The translations under genes were made by a program, and so were the position numbers. Positions 5,799-12,178 of a stretch of DNA of 12,323 nt are shown piece by piece. The first letter of the stretch is position 1, and the number at the start of each line of letters is the position of its first letter. The notes under the pieces were generated by a model that saw only the letters and a program-made list of their open reading frames with translations, did not search any database and was not told where the DNA came from. The stretch is from Methanobacteriota archaeon. Its GTDB lineage: Archaea; Halobacteriota; Methanocellia; Methanocellales; Methanocellaceae. The DNA lies in the NCBI GenBank assembly GCA_023436075.1, contig JAEZKS010000303.1, positions 1 through 12,323 of the forward strand. Reading direction: 5' to 3'.

Positions 5799-6077
5799 TC
5801 GCTATTCGAAATGGCCGCAGGATCGCGCTATGTCAAAATAGCCTTCGACGCTGAGGAGCTAAGCGTGATCCGGGCTGCCTGTGCCTCTGTCTCCGCTGTC
5901 GTGCAGGAACGCATGGGCGATATCGCCGATGCCAGCCTCGAACAGGCGGCCGGCCAGGCGAAAAGGACGAGCGATTTCCTCATGGCAGACGGGCTGGTCT
6001 CGATGTTCAAGGCAGGCCAGGAGGTACTGATCGAGCCTGAAGATCTGGCCCTGGTACTGGATAGTATGAAAGCCTAA
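5796..6077 (+). CDS. Hypothetical 93-aa protein
   Basis: A 93-residue soluble protein that I do not recognise. It begins MSLFEMAAGSRYVKIAF, which looks like a strand, followed by mostly helical alanine-rich sequence (AEELSVIRAACASVSAVVQE; SLEQAAGQAKRTSDFLM) and ends in an acidic segment EVLIEPEDLALVLDSMKA. There is one cysteine, no signal peptide and no membrane segment. There is no Shine-Dalgarno sequence at the ATG, but a TATA-like element at -29 fits a leaderless mRNA; a second in-frame ATG lies five codons on. Codon choice (G/C-ending) resembles the real genes nearby, which supports coding. I considered the small KEOPS subunit Pcc1 but found no supporting motif. It stands alone between the pyrH operon and a long inverted repeat. 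Confidence 0.6.
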   Translation: MSLFEMAAGSRYVKIAFDAEELSVIRAACASVSAVVQERMGDIADASLEQAAGQAKRTSDFLMADGLVSMFKAGQEVLIEPEDLALVLDSMKA

Positions 6078-6195
6078 GGGCAAAGCGCGCCTGAAGAGCA
6101 TATGCCGGCAGTGATGGGCATCGTTGAAAAGATCGAGCTGAGCAGTCAACGGTAAAGCTTCTTCTTGTATTGTCCTTCGTATTACTTTTTGTACG

Positions 6196-6343
6196 GGCTA
6201 TAAGGCATTAAACACAGAGTTCACAGAGTCCACAGGGTACACAGAGTTCTCTATTAAAAAGAGGCTTCTGTTCTGCCGTTTTCTAAATAAAACTTCGTGT
6301 ACTCTGTGGACTCTATGAACTCTGTGTTAAACGCCTTATAGCC
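6196..6343. repeat. Long inverted repeat with 52-nt arms built of 9-nt units
   Basis: Arms at 6196-6247 and 6292-6343 match at 46 of 52 positions when one is reverse-complemented, with a 44-nt AT-rich loop. The outer 11 bases (GGCTATAAGGC) are identical. Inside the left arm four 9-nt units follow head to tail at 6213-6248: CACAGAGTT, CACAGAGTC, CACAGGGTA, CACAGAGTT; the right arm carries the mirror set. The element fills much of the 315-bp gap between two convergent genes. It could work as a two-way terminator or be a small non-coding mobile element (MITE-like) or a REP-type repeat. No target-site duplication is evident. The rest of the gap (6078-6195 and 6344-6392) shows nothing else convincing. 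Confidence 0.85.
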
Positions 6344-6392
6344 TAAAAAGAATTGTCAAATGACTATGCTCAATCCCTTTCGTCTTTGGGGA

Positions 6393-7517
6393 TTAGAACC
6401 CGTGCGGCAGGATCGCGATTACTTCGAACGCGATGAGCAGGATGATGATGATCTCGGTGATCAGCGCCACTTTGCTGTAGGAGATCTCCTGTGCAGTCGA
6501 ATACAGGTCCTCCAGCGCGTCGATCTTGTGGGTGACGATGTTCTCGTAGTCCTTGACCTTGAGCAGCTTCAGCATGTGCTCGTAGGCACCCTGGTAGTAC
6601 CAGTCAGCGGTCACCTTCAGCGGGTTCATCAGGTCCTCGATGTTGTCCAGGATGTCCAGCTTGAACTCGCTCACTTTGAGCAGCGACCGCTCGAGACGCC
6701 GTGGGGCCTGGGTGAAGATCGTAGACTTCTGTGCCGTTTTTATCGCCTTGAATGCCTGTGAGATCTCGCCGTCGATCTTCCAGTCGTAGATATGATACAG
6801 GAACGACAGCGCCAGTGACAGTTCCAGGTACAGCCGCAGGTCGTTGAAGTAGTCGTCGCATCCCTTGACGAACGCCGCCTCGTAAGAGACGAGGAATAGG
6901 TCCTCGTCATAGTACGAGATGTCGTGGGACAGCTTGTCAGTGATCTCCTTGCTGTGCAGCCGGCGAGGTGAAGACTCGCCTGACAGGAACCGGGTAATTT
7001 CAGTGCCGAACTGCGTCTTCAGATCGCCCTGATCCAGCGCCGGCACGTATTTCTCCAGCCGCAGCATGCTGAACCGCTTCGTATTGGGGAAAAGGGCACC
7101 TTTAGTCTTTGTGACGCCCGGCTTTATCTGCTCCCTGATCTCGACCATTTTCCTGGCGATGTAGGCGTTCATGTCCAGCCCGTCCACGAAGATGCCGTTG
7201 ACGTGGGTGGCCATGATCACTTCGCTCACGGTCGCGCCTTCAGGCACATCGATGGTCAGTCGGATGATGCCAACGCCCATAGAATACACGTCCGCGAAGG
7301 CCTGCACCCTGGTGATCTTGTTCAGCTTCTCGGCCACGATGAGGCCGGTGAGGTCAGATCCCAGCGCCACTTCCACCGGCCTGCTGTACTCCGTGCCAGT
7401 CTGTACCTTGAAGATGCCGGACAGCGTGGCCTTGTCGACTTCGCCGCCGGTGTCGAAAGATACGAGAAAAGTGAGCTTGCCCTTCTGGATGGTCAGGCTC
7501 GCGGTTGGCTCGGGCAC
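6393..7517 (-). CDS. Tail-anchored protein, tentatively RMD1/DUF155-like
   Basis: A 374-residue protein with a single membrane segment at the very C-terminus (about 350-371, VALITEIIIILLIAFEVIAIL), leaving only PHGF after it. The soluble part has a strand-rich N-terminal region (1-115) and a helical second half (about 205-350) including SYYDEDLFLVSYEAAFV, ALSFLYHIYDWKIDGEI and KIDALEDLYSTAQEIS. Order and style resemble the RMD1/DUF155 (YagE) family, whose members end in a helix pair and a hydrophobic E-I-I-I-x-L-I-x-x-E-V tail. That is recognition by eye, not a search. The start is GTG at 7517, with AGGA upstream and a TATA box so close that the leader must be only a few bases. No in-frame ATG exists before residue 80. 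Function is unknown; the eukaryotic relatives act in organelle membranes. Confidence 0.6.
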   Translation of the reverse strand: MPEPTASLTIQKGKLTFLVSFDTGGEVDKATLSGIFKVQTGTEYSRPVEVALGSDLTGLIVAEKLNKITRVQAFADVYSMGVGIIRLTIDVPEGATVSEVIMATHVNGIFVDGLDMNAYIARKMVEIREQIKPGVTKTKGALFPNTKRFSMLRLEKYVPALDQGDLKTQFGTEITRFLSGESSPRRLHSKEITDKLSHDISYYDEDLFLVSYEAAFVKGCDDYFNDLRLYLELSLALSFLYHIYDWKIDGEISQAFKAIKTAQKSTIFTQAPRRLERSLLKVSEFKLDILDNIEDLMNPLKVTADWYYQGAYEHMLKLLKVKDYENIVTHKIDALEDLYSTAQEISYSKVALITEIIIILLIAFEVIAILPHGF

Positions 7518-7543
7518 AATATCATTCTTCCTGCTTTATTACG

Positions 7544-7554
7544 GGTATTTAAAA
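7544..7554 (-). promoter_or_regulatory. TATA box of the tail-anchored protein gene
   Basis: TTTTAAATACC on the minus strand. Its centre lies about 31 nt before the GTG at 7517, so transcription should start at about 7520-7525, nearly leaderless. Confidence 0.55.
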
Positions 7555-7655
7555 GGCTTATTGTAATATGGCAAACATACTGTATATATCTTTTGTTTTT
7601 CTATAAAATCGGCATGCTTCTAAGGTTTGATATTCCCGAGAATGCAGGTTCTCGA

Positions 7656-8480
7656 CTACCACAGGCTTCCGGTAAACGCAAATTGTGAGAGGCTCACATC
7701 TCGGTTAAGTTCGCGATTGATAACAACAATATAGTAGTTTTTGTTGGTACTGTATATTGGCTCGCTCGATATCCCCGTGCCAGGGCCCTGGACGACTTCC
7801 ACGGCCGGCCACCTGATCGTTGCATTCCATTTCGGGCCCTGAGTTTCAGTCTGGTTATAAATAGTCACATACTTTGGGACGTCGAGTTCTCTAAGCGAGG
7901 TGACCTGTGAGAGGTTCATCAATCTGTACAGCCCCTCCTCATCTACAAGATACTGAGATACATTCGCGTCTGTCGGACTGTAGCTCGAATTAAAATACGA
8001 CTCTGGCATGGCACCGGCTCCGGTGAATCCTTGGCCGGCTGATATGACCCCATGGTACCAAGCCGAACCCGGCGGAATTATCACGTCATCATAAGGCGGG
8101 ATATCAAGCCATGATGATCTATCCACGGTCTGGCTTCGGTTTGTATCGACGATAAAATAGAAGTTTACGAGCGGAGGCGGCCCGCGCGGTGGGAAAGACT
8201 GGATATAAACTCCTGTGAGACTGCCGGGATAATTGATGAAGCCTTTGGACGAGCTTGCATTGATCTGCCTGAACATGACGACCGTATAGTGATTATCGAA
8301 CTGAGATATTGTCTTCTGGACTTCCTGATCGTTTAGGACGACGTTTAGTGCGATGTCAGTAGCATTGCCCGGCTTGCCATCACTCGAGCTTAGGTTAGCG
8401 CGATCGAGGTACGCTATGGCCATGAGCACTAATGTCGCGCCAAGAAACAGGGCTAATAGCCGGATGGCAAATTCTCGCAT
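7656..8480 (-). CDS. Sequon-rich secreted or membrane-anchored surface protein
   Basis: A 274-residue protein from the ATG at 8480. Residues about 5-24 are a strong hydrophobic segment (LLALFLGATLVLMAIAY) after MREFAIR, either a signal peptide or an N-terminal anchor. The remainder is outside the membrane and carries nine N-x-S/T sequons, a density expected of an archaeal surface glycoprotein. A proline-rich stretch, SFPPRGPPPLVNFYFIVD, lies near the middle. There is no recognised domain and no cysteine pattern. A GTG four codons upstream (8492) is possible, but the TATA box places transcription near 8490, so the ATG is preferred. The gene diverges from the TatD-like hydrolase. Function is not known. 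Confidence 0.7.
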   Translation of the reverse strand: MREFAIRLLALFLGATLVLMAIAYLDRANLSSSDGKPGNATDIALNVVLNDQEVQKTISQFDNHYTVVMFRQINASSSKGFINYPGSLTGVYIQSFPPRGPPPLVNFYFIVDTNRSQTVDRSSWLDIPPYDDVIIPPGSAWYHGVISAGQGFTGAGAMPESYFNSSYSPTDANVSQYLVDEEGLYRLMNLSQVTSLRELDVPKYVTIYNQTETQGPKWNATIRWPAVEVVQGPGTGISSEPIYSTNKNYYIVVINRELNRDVSLSQFAFTGSLW

Positions 8481-8510
8481 ACATATCGCCACTAACAGAA
8501 CGATACAATT

Positions 8511-8520
8511 GAATAAAAGG
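8511..8520 (-). promoter_or_regulatory. TATA-like element of the surface-protein gene
   Basis: CCTTTTATTC on the minus strand, centred about 35 nt before the ATG at 8480. A short leader of about 10 nt would result. Confidence 0.4.
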
Positions 8521-8576
8521 CTTTTCTCCCGATCGTGTACGAAGCTTTAACTCTGATCGGATCATTGATGCCAGTG

Positions 8577-9422
8577 ATGGAAGCTGCAAAACTGCCGATC
8601 ACAGACGACCACCTGCACCTGAATCCCTTGCGAGGACGGGGCATCGAGGCGATCAAGGAGTTTCGCAACGCCGGAGGCACCCACGTCTTTATCGTATCGC
8701 TGCCCGCCAGCGAAATGGGCATGGGTATCCACAGCGCGCAGAGCTATCACGAGCTGTATAATCAGACCATTAATGTGGTACGACAGGCGAACGAGTATGT
8801 CCACGCCTTCGCCGTTCTCGGTGTCCATCCGGCTGAGTTTGTTGGACTGGCAGAGACAATGGGCATCGAGCAGGCCTATCAGGTCGTTCGCGAGGGGCTG
8901 GAGGTCGCAGCGAAGTACGTGGCGGAAGGCAAGGCGGTTGCCATGAAGTCCGGCCGGCCGCATTATCCCGTTTCTCCAGAGCTATGGGAACGCTCCAACG
9001 CTCTCATGCGCTACGCGATGGACCTCTGCGTCGACGAGGACTGCGCCCTGCAGCTGCACACGGAAAGCGAGCCTGGTACCTTCGAGTCGATTTCGGCCAT
9101 TGCCCGAGAAGAGCACCTTCCCGCTCATCGGACTATCAAGCACTTTTCTCCCCCGGCGGTGAAAGAGTGCGAATCGCTAAACGTCTTCCCATCGGTCATC
9201 GCCGGAAAAGGCGCGCTGGAGGAGGCTCTGTCGCAGGGCACCCGGTTCATGATGGAGACCGATTACTGCGATGACCCGGAGCGTCCGGGCGCCGTGCTCG
9301 GGCCGAAGACCGTGCCCAGGAAGACAAAAGAGGCTATCAGGAACGGTGTGTCGGAAGAGATCTTCTTTAAGATACACAAGGAAAACCCGGAAAAGTGCTA
9401 CGGGGTGAAGATCGAGCTGTGA
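8577..9422 (+). CDS. TatD-like metal-dependent hydrolase, archaeal branch
   Basis: A 281-residue TIM-barrel amidohydrolase-superfamily protein. Likely metal ligands are H12 and H14 (DDHLHL, strand 1), H161 in QLHTES (strand 5), H189 in IKHFSP (strand 6) and D229 in METDYCDD (strand 8). LGVHPAEF (81-88) is the expected 'GxHP' strand. Where TatD nucleases normally carry a glutamate (GExGLD), this protein reads AVAMKSGRPHYPV, placing a lysine (K124) there. TatD relatives are DNases or other phosphoesterases; substrate unknown. Start choice: ATG at 8577 gives MEAAKLPITDDHLHL, the usual short lead-in to the first motif. ATG 8568 and GTG 8535 are in-frame alternatives, and none has a strong ribosome site. 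It stands alone, divergent from the surface-protein gene. Confidence 0.85.
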   Translation: MEAAKLPITDDHLHLNPLRGRGIEAIKEFRNAGGTHVFIVSLPASEMGMGIHSAQSYHELYNQTINVVRQANEYVHAFAVLGVHPAEFVGLAETMGIEQAYQVVREGLEVAAKYVAEGKAVAMKSGRPHYPVSPELWERSNALMRYAMDLCVDEDCALQLHTESEPGTFESISAIAREEHLPAHRTIKHFSPPAVKECESLNVFPSVIAGKGALEEALSQGTRFMMETDYCDDPERPGAVLGPKTVPRKTKEAIRNGVSEEIFFKIHKENPEKCYGVKIEL

Positions 9423-9452
9423 TTTTCGCTTTGTCCGGGCGTTGCGAGTGAC

Positions 9453-9470
9453 ATTTCCTTTCTTTTATAG
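9453..9470 (+). terminator. T-rich terminator candidate after the TatD-like gene
   Basis: Pyrimidine-rich ATTTCCTTTCTTTTATAG about 30 nt after the stop codon, with no hairpin. It resembles archaeal T-rich termination signals; weak evidence. Confidence 0.25.
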
Positions 9471-9497
9471 TTCTCATCAGGCATAGCCACCGCCAGG

Positions 9498-10142
9498 TCA
9501 TATCGAGATATTGGCTTTTGGGTAGATCCCTTTATTCTCGACTGTCCACGAGTCGTTGGTCTGCACGATGAACGGCCGATAGACGAAGCTGCTGAAGGGT
9601 ATGTTGTCGCCCATGACGTGGAGCGACTGGTTTTCTACTTTAGTCGCCACCGGCGATCGCCAGATGTCTCCGGCCTTTAGTATTACCGTTGCGTTATCGC
9701 AGGTAGCCTCTACAGTCCCGTTTGCGTCTATCCCGGTAATCGTGAGGCCTGAGCTGAGCGTGTAAGGCAGCCCATAGATACCTTTGTAATAAGCGGTCGA
9801 ATAGCCACCTGTCGGGTGTTCGACCACGACGTAGGAGCCATACATGACCTTCAGGTCATCGTTTACCGCAGGATATTCCCCCTTGTACCCCAGAGTGCCA
9901 TCATAGTCAAAGGGAAACGGCCTGGGGCAAGGTACCGGCATGTGAGCTACCGTGCCGTTGCCTTCCAGTATGGTCGATACTTTGTCGTGCTCCTCATAGA
10001 GCGCCACGTATTTATCGGCAGCCATTGCGCCTGTATCGTTGCCGTTGCCCGAAGGGGCCGGCGAAGTGCAGCCGCAGGCCAGCAGCACGATCGATATGAT
10101 CAGGATAAACAACAGCTCGGTTTCAGTGTGGCGTCTTATCAT
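9498..10142 (-). CDS. Lipoprotein of unknown function
   Basis: A 214-residue exported protein. The N-terminus MIRRHTETE is followed by the hydrophobic LLFILIISIVLLACGC. L20-L21-A22-C23 is a good lipobox, so C23 (or C25) probably carries a lipid and anchors the protein outside the cell membrane. A short Gly/Asn/Pro linker follows, then a strand-rich domain (GSYVVVEHPTGGYSTAYYKG; GDIWRSPVATKVENQSLHVM) that I cannot assign. Seven N-x-S/T sequons agree with an extracellular location. Two further cysteines (in PVPCPRP and EATCDNA) could pair. A TATA box fits the ATG at 10142 with a leader of about 10 nt. The gene points at the convergent TatD-like gene and lies downstream of aIF2-beta, from which it has its own promoter. 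Confidence 0.75.
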   Translation of the reverse strand: MIRRHTETELLFILIISIVLLACGCTSPAPSGNGNDTGAMAADKYVALYEEHDKVSTILEGNGTVAHMPVPCPRPFPFDYDGTLGYKGEYPAVNDDLKVMYGSYVVVEHPTGGYSTAYYKGIYGLPYTLSSGLTITGIDANGTVEATCDNATVILKAGDIWRSPVATKVENQSLHVMGDNIPFSSFVYRPFIVQTNDSWTVENKGIYPKANISI

Positions 10143-10170
10143 AATATCGCTTATAATAATTGGCCGTGCT

Positions 10171-10182
10171 GATGATATAAGC
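10171..10182 (-). promoter_or_regulatory. TATA box of the lipoprotein gene
   Basis: GCTTATATCATC on the minus strand, centred about 35 nt before the ATG at 10142. It gives the lipoprotein its own promoter rather than read-through from aIF2-beta. Confidence 0.5.
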
Positions 10183-10236
10183 GCTGTGTCGCAATCGTTT
10201 AATCTCGATAGAGCAGCAGTCGGTGAAGAAACGTGG

Positions 10237-10271
10237 AAAAAAGAGCCGGGTAACTGGAAAAGTCCGGTTAC
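10237..10271 (-). terminator. Terminator candidate after aIF2-beta
   Basis: Reading leftward, a 5-bp stem (GTAAC 10250-10254 with GTTAC 10267-10271, which covers the stop codon) is followed by CCGGCTC and a run of six T (10237-10242). The stem is weak; the T-run is the better signal. Confidence 0.4.
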
Positions 10272-10882
10272 TGTCTCGTAGCAAACGCCAGATTGCCGTC
10301 TATCTTGTTGATCTTGGCCTTGATGATCTCGCCCGTCCTTGCGTTCGGCACGAAGATCGTGAACTTATCTATACGTGCAATGCCGTCGCCCTTCTTGCCC
10401 TGGGTCTCGATCTTCATGTCGTAGATCTTGCCTTCCTCGATGGAGGCGGCCTGGGCCATTCTGGCAGTCGTCTGCCGGCGCTTCTGGATGGAGCGCTGGG
10501 CCCCGCAGGCATCGCATTTCAGCGTTGTCACGCGGTCGTATTTGACGAGCTTGGTGTCCGGCCGGCCGCACTCGGCGCAGCGGACATACTCGCTCACATA
10601 GTCGTCGACCAGCGCCGCGATTGCGTCGGACGTGAAGCGGCCCTGCAGGACCATGCGGCTGCCCTCGACTTTGCCGGCCGTGCCCATCTCGCGGAGCAGG
10701 TGTTTCACAAAGTGGTCGGCGTCGCGGTTCAGCTTCTCGCGGACTTCTTCAAAGTTGTCCCAGACGGTGGTTCTTCCCTCGATAAAAGTCTTCGGCCGCG
10801 GTACAACGAAGCGCTCTCCGCTTGCCTCAGGGTTCGGCGTGCGGGAGATCGCCCTGTTCAGTAATGAGTCGTATCCTTCCAT
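10268..10882 (-). CDS. Translation initiation factor aIF2 subunit beta with C-terminal TRAM domain
   Basis: A 204-residue protein. Residues 1-15 (MEGYDSLLNRAISRT) match the usual N-terminal helix that contacts the gamma subunit. The central alpha-beta domain (about 25-98) contains the family signature WDNFEEVREKLNRDADHFVK and ends LQGRFTSDAIAALVDDYV. The zinc ribbon follows (C102-x2-C105, C123-x2-C126). aIF2-beta usually ends shortly after the ribbon, near 135-140 residues. Here about 60 more residues form a TRAM domain (GKIYDMKIETQGKKGDGIAR; FTIFVPNARTGEIIKAKI), an RNA-binding beta barrel. aIF2 brings initiator tRNA to the ribosome. ATG 10882 is preferred over GTG 10888, because homologues begin M-x-x-Y-x-x-L-L and GTGAT precedes the ATG. 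Gene symbol left blank because usage varies. Confidence 0.95.
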   Translation of the reverse strand: MEGYDSLLNRAISRTPNPEASGERFVVPRPKTFIEGRTTVWDNFEEVREKLNRDADHFVKHLLREMGTAGKVEGSRMVLQGRFTSDAIAALVDDYVSEYVRCAECGRPDTKLVKYDRVTTLKCDACGAQRSIQKRRQTTARMAQAASIEEGKIYDMKIETQGKKGDGIARIDKFTIFVPNARTGEIIKAKINKIDGNLAFATRQ

Positions 10883-10920
10883 TATCACACATCTTATGTT
10901 ATAGTCACTATAGGCGTGTC

Positions 10921-10930
10921 ATTTAAAAAG
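10921..10930 (-). promoter_or_regulatory. TATA box of the aIF2-beta gene
   Basis: CTTTTTAAAT on the minus strand, preceded by AAACC as a BRE. Transcription would begin near 10898, giving a leader of about 16 nt. Confidence 0.6.
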
Positions 10931-11093
10931 GTTTTGGTTCTAAAAGGTGAGCAGAAATGGCATAGTGCAAACAAAAGGGGCGCTATGAAGCGAATGGCTT
11001 AACGAAATATCAATAATTGTCCGGCATATACTATGCGATACAGTCTCTGTACAGGCTAAACGTCTCTTGCCAGGGCTGAACTCTTTGATCTTT

Positions 11094-11210
11094 CCGCTTC
11101 GCGACGAAGGAGCGGAGCGGTGAAGTCGGGGAGTCCAGCGGAGCCCGTGACCGGCACGAAGGTGCCTCTTGACTAGCGTAGCGACTAGAGGGGGGCGCCA
11201 GCCCCCCTCT
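11094..11210. other. Hairpin cluster in a 508-bp gene-free gap
   Basis: Three hairpins lie within 117 nt. The first pairs CCGCTTCG (11094-11101) with CGAA plus GCGG (11105-11108 and 11112-11115), with a GGA bulge. The second pairs GGCAC (11153-11157) with GTGCC (11162-11166) around GAAG. The third pairs AGAGGGGGGC (11187-11196) with GCCCCCCTCT (11201-11210) around GCCA, 10 perfect pairs. The block is GC-rich inside AT-rich flanks. The first two share a CACGAAGG/GACGAAGG core. It may be a structured RNA, a terminator array or a repeat element. It does not match SRP RNA, RNase P RNA or a tRNA as far as I can read. The rest of the gap, 10931-11093 and 11211-11390, shows no supported gene. Confidence 0.5.
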
Positions 11211-11390
11211 TGATCCGTCGTAAGCAGAAAGGGTGTACAGCCCTATGTAGAACCGGCCCTGTAAGCTCGTTTCTTGCTAGCGTACGAACTTCTTCAAAAC
11301 TGAACACCTGTAGTTTTTCGGAAGTAATAGAAAAAGAAGATAAATGGCTTCATGGCACTTATTCAGTCCATGGCAGCCATCGTATTAATA

Positions 11391-11909
11391 TTACTTTACC
11401 AGTTCCGCGCCCTTCTCGACGACCAGCCTGTGCGGCGTGGGCAACTTGTGGCCTGCGCGGCGCAGCGCTTCCTTCGCCTGCTCGAAGTGGTCACGGGTGG
11501 TCCATATGGTGAAAACACCCTGGCCCTGGTAGACCCTGGCGGCAGTCCCTACGGCTTTGCCGAAGGCCCTGCGCATGCCATCCGACACACGGTCTGCGCC
11601 TGCGCCGGTGGCCTGCTTGTTTTCCCTGAGCACCTGGTGGGGGTAGACCCTGACCTTGAACCGGTAGTTCAGCCGGCCGACGTCGTTCATCAGGTACCTG
11701 TTAGCTGATATGCGGGCCGCTTCGAGCGCGTCGTGCCTGATCTGGCAGGTCTCGTTGACGACCAGCGTGATCGCGATGGGTAACTCGTCCGTCAGGTTTC
11801 CCATGTCGAACTGGGCTACCTTGACGCCCGGCACACCGCCCATGTACTCTCGCCTGGTGTAGGCCGGCCCCGAGAAGTTCTTATACATCCTTCCTGGTTT
11901 TCTCGCCAT
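11391..11909 (-). CDS. rpl10e: 50S ribosomal protein L10e (uL16)
   Basis: A 172-residue ribosomal protein of the archaeal/eukaryotic L10e group, homologous to bacterial L16, which lies near the tRNA sites and peptidyl-transferase centre of the large subunit. Characteristic stretches are MARKPGRMYKNFSGPAYTRR, RHDALEAARISANRYL, YRFKVRVYPHQVLRENK, GADRVSDGMRRAFGKAVGTA and GQGVFTIWT. Length is normal. The ATG at 11909 is chosen over a TTG two codons earlier (11915), because AGGAG at 11918-11924 sits 8 nt upstream. The gene has its own promoter and a small palindrome between TATA box and start. No other ribosomal gene is adjacent, as is common for this gene in archaea. Downstream is the 508-bp gap with the hairpin cluster. 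Confidence 0.97.
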   Translation of the reverse strand: MARKPGRMYKNFSGPAYTRREYMGGVPGVKVAQFDMGNLTDELPIAITLVVNETCQIRHDALEAARISANRYLMNDVGRLNYRFKVRVYPHQVLRENKQATGAGADRVSDGMRRAFGKAVGTAARVYQGQGVFTIWTTRDHFEQAKEALRRAGHKLPTPHRLVVEKGAELVK

Positions 11910-11947
11910 GATCAAATCTCCTGTAAGTCTATGAGCATGTAATTGCG

Positions 11948-11960
11948 GACATAAAATGTC
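11948..11960. promoter_or_regulatory. Palindrome in the L10e leader/promoter
   Basis: GACAT-AAA-ATGTC, a perfect 5-bp inverted repeat lying just downstream of the TATA box at about the expected transcription start. A further GACAT half-site occurs at 11966-11970. It could be an operator, or chance in AT-rich DNA. Confidence 0.3.
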
Positions 11961-11965
11961 TTAGT

Positions 11966-11977
11966 GACATATAAAGC
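11966..11977 (-). promoter_or_regulatory. TATA box of the L10e gene
   Basis: GCTTTATATGTC on the minus strand. It predicts a start near 11945 and a leader of about 36 nt with the AGGAG ribosome site. Confidence 0.6.
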
Positions 11978-12081
11978 TTATGGGGCCAGACAGGTGCGAT
12001 GATCATACGGTCGCACAATTTTATTTGTGTATTATATTACTGTAATATCAACACAAAAACACGAAACTCTTTTCTATTTTC

Positions 12082-12178
12082 CACTAAGGTCACGAAATTC
12101 TCTAAAGTCACAGTTAAATCACGAAGGGCACGAACGGCACGAATTCAAGGTCACGAAAGTCTCCAAGGTCACCAAGCT
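12082..12178. repeat. Degenerate array of 9-nt CAC units
   Basis: Units beginning CAC or CTC recur at a 9-nt step: 12082 CACTAAGGT, 12091 CACGAAATT, 12100 CTCTAAAGT, 12120 CACGAAGGG, 12129 CACGAACGG, 12138 CACGAATTC, 12152 CACGAAAGT, 12161 CTCCAAGGT, 12170 CACCAAGCT. There are two phase shifts, an 11-nt unit at 12109 and 5 extra bases at 12147. Rough consensus CACNAAGGT. Related CAC pieces occur from 12048 and up to about 12215. The array lies upstream of L10e in a gene-free 414-bp stretch; 12216-12323 shows nothing I can support. Confidence 0.7.

Noticed and set aside
6102..6155. 17-codon frame just after the 93-aa gene
   Set aside because: Too short and without ribosome site; only its G/C-ending codons drew attention.
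10223..10864. 213-codon plus-strand open frame opposite aIF2-beta
   Set aside because: Mirror of a strongly conserved gene; no ribosome site or domain.
11210..11512. 100-codon plus-strand open frame after the hairpin cluster
   Set aside because: Its second half overlaps L10e on the other strand and its first half has mixed codon use and no ribosome site. The first 60 codons might be a repeat-derived fragment, but I cannot support a gene.
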